DNA of 64,000 nt, taken from assembly GCA_035696165.1 (NCBI GenBank), contig DASRQX010000351.1, positions 1 through 64,000 of the forward strand, written 5' to 3'. This document shows, piece after piece, positions 61,214 to 64,000 of this stretch. The stretch comes from Palsa-883 sp035696165. Lineage in GTDB: Bacteria > Pseudomonadota > Alphaproteobacteria > Acetobacterales > Acetobacteraceae. The stretch's first letter is position 1; each line of letters opens with the position of its first letter. The position numbers and the translations under genes were made by a program. The notes beneath the pieces are model-generated. The model saw nothing but the letters and a program-made list of their open reading frames with translations, ran no database searches and was not told the DNA's origin.

Positions 61214-61620
61214 GTTGTTAATTATAATAACATAATTTCGAATCAAGACCCCATCGCAGGAGATCGATTTGAGCCACGAGCGACTGAAAGTGACCGACAG
61301 AGCGGCTGGCATGAGTGACGCCCTTGCGACGGAGTAACGACCGTCTGTTCCGCGCTCTGGGGCAGCCTGAGGCGGATCGGCAGCAACCGCGCGCGCTGCT
61401 CGCGGCGCGGATCATTGGCGTGCTGGCTGATCGCAAGCTCACTATGCGGGCCGCAAGTGTGTTGACCGGGTACGCGGCGTCCGACCTTTGCCGCATCCGC
61501 ACCGGGCGATTCAGCCACTTCGCCATCGATCGGCTGATGCTGGTGCTGAGTGCCCCGGGGCAGCAGGTTAAGATGCGGGTGAGTGTCCGTCCGCGCCGCG
61601 CCGGCCAGGCGACGGAGAGC
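61214..61620 (+). pseudogene. Degraded second HigBA-type toxin-antitoxin copy
   Basis: After the repeated leader and a changed palindrome (61214-61231), the toxin gene has lost its first 85 or so codons; only the end, IKTPSQEIDLSHERLK, is left. The antitoxin begins ATG AGT GAC but meets TAA after eight codons; further on the frame still reads LLAARIIGVLADRKLTMRAA, ASDLCRIRTGRFSHF and VRPRRAG, clearly homologous to 60558-60893. Both genes are dead or the antitoxin is shortened. Confidence 0.8.
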
Positions 61621-61856
61621 ATCGCCGAGAACGAGCGCAGCGTTTCCAAAGGACCTCTCATACCGGCCGACGGCAGGGTTGACGCTTCATTGGATGGTCG
61701 GTCGGCCGGTGTCACGCCGTTGGTTGCTCGAGTGGCTTTCATTGGGCGGCATTTGGTGACGGATAGCGGGTTGGCGGTGCCGGCTGGCGGGTTGGCGGTT
61801 CGCCGGACGTGTTCGAAATCTTGGGCACCTACGGATTGAACGAGTGCAGCACCGCA

Positions 61857-61896
61857 AGAAGTCGTGGATGGCCCGCCTTCGCGGGCCATGACGTTG
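61857..61896. repeat. Dispersed repeat family C copy
   Basis: GTCGTGGATGGCCCGCCTTC and GCGGGCCATGACGTTGGG form the usual hairpin. It lies just beyond the end of the cupin gene (which is read from the right), so it could end that transcript. Confidence 0.65.
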
Positions 61897-61908
61897 GGAG
61901 CCGATGCG

Positions 61909-62493
61909 TCAGCCTTCGTCCGAGCGGACGAAGCGCTGGCGTGCCTGGATCTCGGCGATATCGGTTGGGCGATCGAACGGCGCCGGGGTCGCCTCGCCGG
62001 GGCGGCGCGGGCGGCCGATGGCGCGGAACCAGTCCTCGAGCCCCGCCGGCGAGATCATCCACAACATGCGCATCTGGCCGGTGCCGGTGTTGGTCACTTT
62101 GTGCTGTACGCCACGGCCGACCAGGATCATGGTCTCCGGTGCAACGTCGTAGCGGTCGGGGCCGACCTCGGCGACGCCGGTGCCCTGGTAGCAGAACAGC
62201 ACCTCGTGCTGGCGTTCATGCGCGTGGCGGCGGATGTGCGCGCCGGGCTCCAGCACCTGCAGGCCCATAGAGAAATTGTCGTAGGGCGAGTTGTACGGTG
62301 TCAGCTTGTTGACGATGTAGCCGACCGAGGGCAGCGGCTGCCAGAACGATTGGCCGTCCTCGGGGCCGAGCACGACGACGGGGCCCAATGTGTAATCGTG
62401 CCCTTGGGTGTAGTCGCGCCTTTGGGCGTTGCCGGGGTCTTGGGTGAGGTCGGGGCCTTGGGCGAAGGCGGGGGCTTTGGCGACGTCAGACAT
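61909..62493 (-). CDS. Cupin-domain protein
   Basis: 194 residues. Residues 1-33 come from a repeated DNA stretch (AKAPAFAQGPDLTQDPGNAQ). The cupin barrel follows: GLQVLEPGAHIRRHAHERQH EVLF gives the His/His/Glu metal set and VGRGVQHKVTNTG the last His. Such barrels may be dioxygenases, isomerases or binding proteins. The ATG follows GGAGGAAA. It is divergent from the class IV aminotransferase, 94 bases away. Confidence 0.8.
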   Translation of the reverse strand: MSDVAKAPAFAQGPDLTQDPGNAQRRDYTQGHDYTLGPVVVLGPEDGQSFWQPLPSVGYIVNKLTPYNSPYDNFSMGLQVLEPGAHIRRHAHERQHEVLFCYQGTGVAEVGPDRYDVAPETMILVGRGVQHKVTNTGTGQMRMLWMISPAGLEDWFRAIGRPRRPGEATPAPFDRPTDIAEIQARQRFVRSDEG

Positions 62494-62587
62494 CTCGATT
62501 TTCCTCCGCGTGATGCGATCCGGACTGTACGCCCGGCAGGCGATTGCTGATATGCTTCGCGGATCAACCAATAAGGAGGATGCGGCG

Positions 62588-63508
62588 ATGGATGCGATGT
62601 GGCCAATGGGAGCGGCATATATCAACGGGCGCTACATGCCGGTGGGCGAGGCGATGATCCCGGTGACGGAATGGGGTTACCGGCGGTCCGACGTGACTTA
62701 TGACGTGGTCAGTGTGTGGGACGGGGCGTTCTTTCGGCTCGATCAGCACATGAAACGATTCCGTGCCTCGATGGAGTATTTCCGGCTGGTGCCGCGCGAA
62801 AGCGACGCCGACCTCCGCACTGTGCTGCACGAGCTGGTGCGCCGCACCGGGCTGCGCGAGGCGTATGTGGCGATGGATTGCCTGCGCGGTTCGGCGCCGA
62901 CCAACCTGCGCCGTCATCCGGCGAACGCGCGGCCGTATCTGCTGGCGTATTGCGTGCCGTATGTGTGGCTGGTGCCGCAGGAGATCCGCGAGCAGGGCAT
63001 GCACCTGATCGTTGCGTCGAACCCTCGGATCCCGGAACAATGCGTCAACCCGCGGGCGAAGAATTTCCACTGGGCCGATATGACGCGGGCGATGTTCGAG
63101 GCCGAGGACAAGGGTGCGCACAACCCGGTGCTGCTGGACTTCGACGGCAACGTGACCGAGGGGCCGGGGTTCAACGTGTTCGCGGTGACCAACGGCGTGG
63201 TGGCGACGCCGGACCGCGGCGTGCTGGAGGGTGTCACGCGTGGCGCGGTGATCGAGCTGTGCGAGAAGCTGGGGCTGCCCTGTGAGGTGCGGACGGTACC
63301 GGCTGACGAACTGCGCGGGGCCGACGAGATCTTCATCTCGTCCACCGCCGGCGGGGTGATCGGCGTGACGCGGCTGGACGAGCGCATCCTGTCCAACGAC
63401 CGGCCTGGCCCGGTGACCGCGCGGCTGGGTGAGGCGTACTGGCGGTTCCGCAAGGACGGCTGGTGTAACGAACCGATCGACTATGAGCCGGCGATTGCCG
63501 CGGAGTAG
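62588..63508 (+). CDS. Class IV aminotransferase (branched-chain / D-amino-acid type)
   Basis: 306 residues, fold type IV PLP enzyme. Schiff-base Lys158 is in RAKNFHWADM, and Glu191 in NVTEGPGFNVF holds the pyridine nitrogen. The C-terminal EIFISSTAGGVIGVTRLD binds the phosphate. The RYM-type variation near 60 and 100 (CLRGSAPTNLRR) resembles (R)-amine or D-amino-acid transaminases more than IlvE. Strong AAGGAGG before the ATG. The substrate is not fixed by sequence. Confidence 0.87.
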   Translation: MDAMWPMGAAYINGRYMPVGEAMIPVTEWGYRRSDVTYDVVSVWDGAFFRLDQHMKRFRASMEYFRLVPRESDADLRTVLHELVRRTGLREAYVAMDCLRGSAPTNLRRHPANARPYLLAYCVPYVWLVPQEIREQGMHLIVASNPRIPEQCVNPRAKNFHWADMTRAMFEAEDKGAHNPVLLDFDGNVTEGPGFNVFAVTNGVVATPDRGVLEGVTRGAVIELCEKLGLPCEVRTVPADELRGADEIFISSTAGGVIGVTRLDERILSNDRPGPVTARLGEAYWRFRKDGWCNEPIDYEPAIAAE

Positions 63509-63525
63509 GTGGCGTTAAAGACTGT

Positions 63526-63548
63526 CCCCCTCCCCTTGAGGGAGGGGG
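63526..63548. terminator. CCCCCTCCC / GGGAGGGGG hairpin after the aminotransferase
   Basis: CCCCCTCCCCTTGAGGGAGG and three more G form a stable stem with a four-base loop. No T tract follows. The same CCCTCCCCTTGAGG words occur at the ends of family A repeats. Confidence 0.5.
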
Positions 63549-63647
63549 AGTGTGTAGGAGCTCCGGAGTCTTTCTAACCATTGACCGCGATCGAGGCCGT
63601 TCCGTAGCCTCGCAACAACGCACAAAGCAATCTCGGGGAGACCTCCA

Positions 63648-64000
63648 ATGACGCGGCTGTTCGTGGCTTGTCTGGGCCTGCTGGCGACGCTTGCCGGCGC
63701 GCCAGCCGGCGGTGTTTTTGGGGCCTGGGCGCAGTCGACGGTCAAGATCGGGGTGATCTTGCCGTTCTCGGGGCAGTTTGCCGATACCGGCATCCAGCTC
63801 GACAACGGCATCAAGCTCTACATGCAGCAGCACGGTGACACCGTTGCCGGCAAGAAGATCGAGGTCATCCGCAAGGACGTCGGCGGCATCGCCCCCGAGG
63901 TCGCCAAGCGCCTGGCGCAGGAGTTGGTGGTGCGCGACAACGTCGACATTCTGGCGGGCTTCGCGCTGACGCCGAACGCACTGGCGGCCGCGGATGTCTC
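63648..64000 (+). CDS. Branched-chain amino-acid-type ABC substrate-binding protein, N-terminal part (cut by the right edge)
   Basis: The visible 117 codons open with ATG after GGGGAGACC and a signal peptide (RLFVACLGLLATLAGAPAGG, to about residue 29), then TVKIGVILPFSGQFADTGIQ, the typical start of a LivK/HAAT-type binding fold, and GKKIEVIRKDVGGIAPEVAK with later VVRDNVDILAGFALTPNA. It belongs to the same family as the protein at 15073-16296 but is not a close copy. The rest of the gene and any permease genes lie outside the window. Confidence 0.9.
   Translation, partial: MTRLFVACLGLLATLAGAPAGGVFGAWAQSTVKIGVILPFSGQFADTGIQLDNGIKLYMQQHGDTVAGKKIEVIRKDVGGIAPEVAKRLAQELVVRDNVDILAGFALTPNALAAADV

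Overview
The window looks like a chromosomal segment of a high-GC alphaproteobacterium, most plausibly an Acetobacteraceae-type member of the Rhodospirillales. That placement is inferred from GC-rich codon use, the dense catabolic and ABC-transport gene content, and the IS5-type transposase at the left edge. No RNA gene or CRISPR array was seen.

Layout. 1-5,700: transposase end, arsC, a dipeptidase, a decayed hypothetical cluster and a class V aminotransferase. 5,800-10,400: a tightly coupled minus-strand operon (SDR, threonine-synthase-like enzyme, M81 MlrC-like protein, D-threonine-aldolase-like enzyme). 10,400-18,100: flavin monooxygenase, a complete branched-chain-type ABC importer (livF/G/M/H plus binding protein), a cupin and an interrupted VanZ-like gene. 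18,400-25,000: UxaA-type dehydratase, HpcH/HpaI aldolase, DUF1194, DUF2459, two micro-lipoproteins and a DUF3857/transglutaminase protein. 25,300-31,800: acyl-CoA module (ADP-forming acyl-CoA synthetase, MFS aromatic-acid permease, 3-oxoadipate CoA-transferase pair, enoyl-CoA hydratase). 32,000-42,200: TPR and SIMPL proteins, ahcY, a RES/Xre toxin-antitoxin pair, hemB, an SDR and rho. 42,500-48,400: a sugar-type ABC importer with its GntR regulator, an amidohydrolase and an aldo/keto reductase. 48,600-56,500: LrgA/LrgB pair, AraC regulator, prmA and a polar amino-acid ABC importer. 56,500-64,000: decayed membrane ORFs, SDR, DHA2-type MFS exporter, a HigBA-type toxin-antitoxin pair followed by a degraded second copy, cupin, class IV aminotransferase, and the start of another binding protein that runs off the right edge.

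The most notable pattern is structural. Three times an intact gene is followed by extra genes and then by a second, decayed copy of that gene's 3' end: dipeptidase (807-2180, remnant 4369-4491), prmA (51875-52822, remnant 56271-56463) and the MFS exporter (58479-60098, remnant 60951-61127). In the first case the start of the next gene is also duplicated, so tandem duplication followed by deletion or insertion is the simplest reading. Four minus-strand genes carry in-frame stop codons in frames that stay open on both sides, and a DUF29 gene and an antitoxin gene look frameshifted. Three families of short dispersed repeats sit between genes, sometimes at rearrangement edges. Together these point to a genome with frequent duplication and gene decay. 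Functionally most intact genes serve uptake and breakdown of organic acids, sugars, amino acids and aromatic compounds, set among a few housekeeping genes (ahcY, hemB, rho, prmA).
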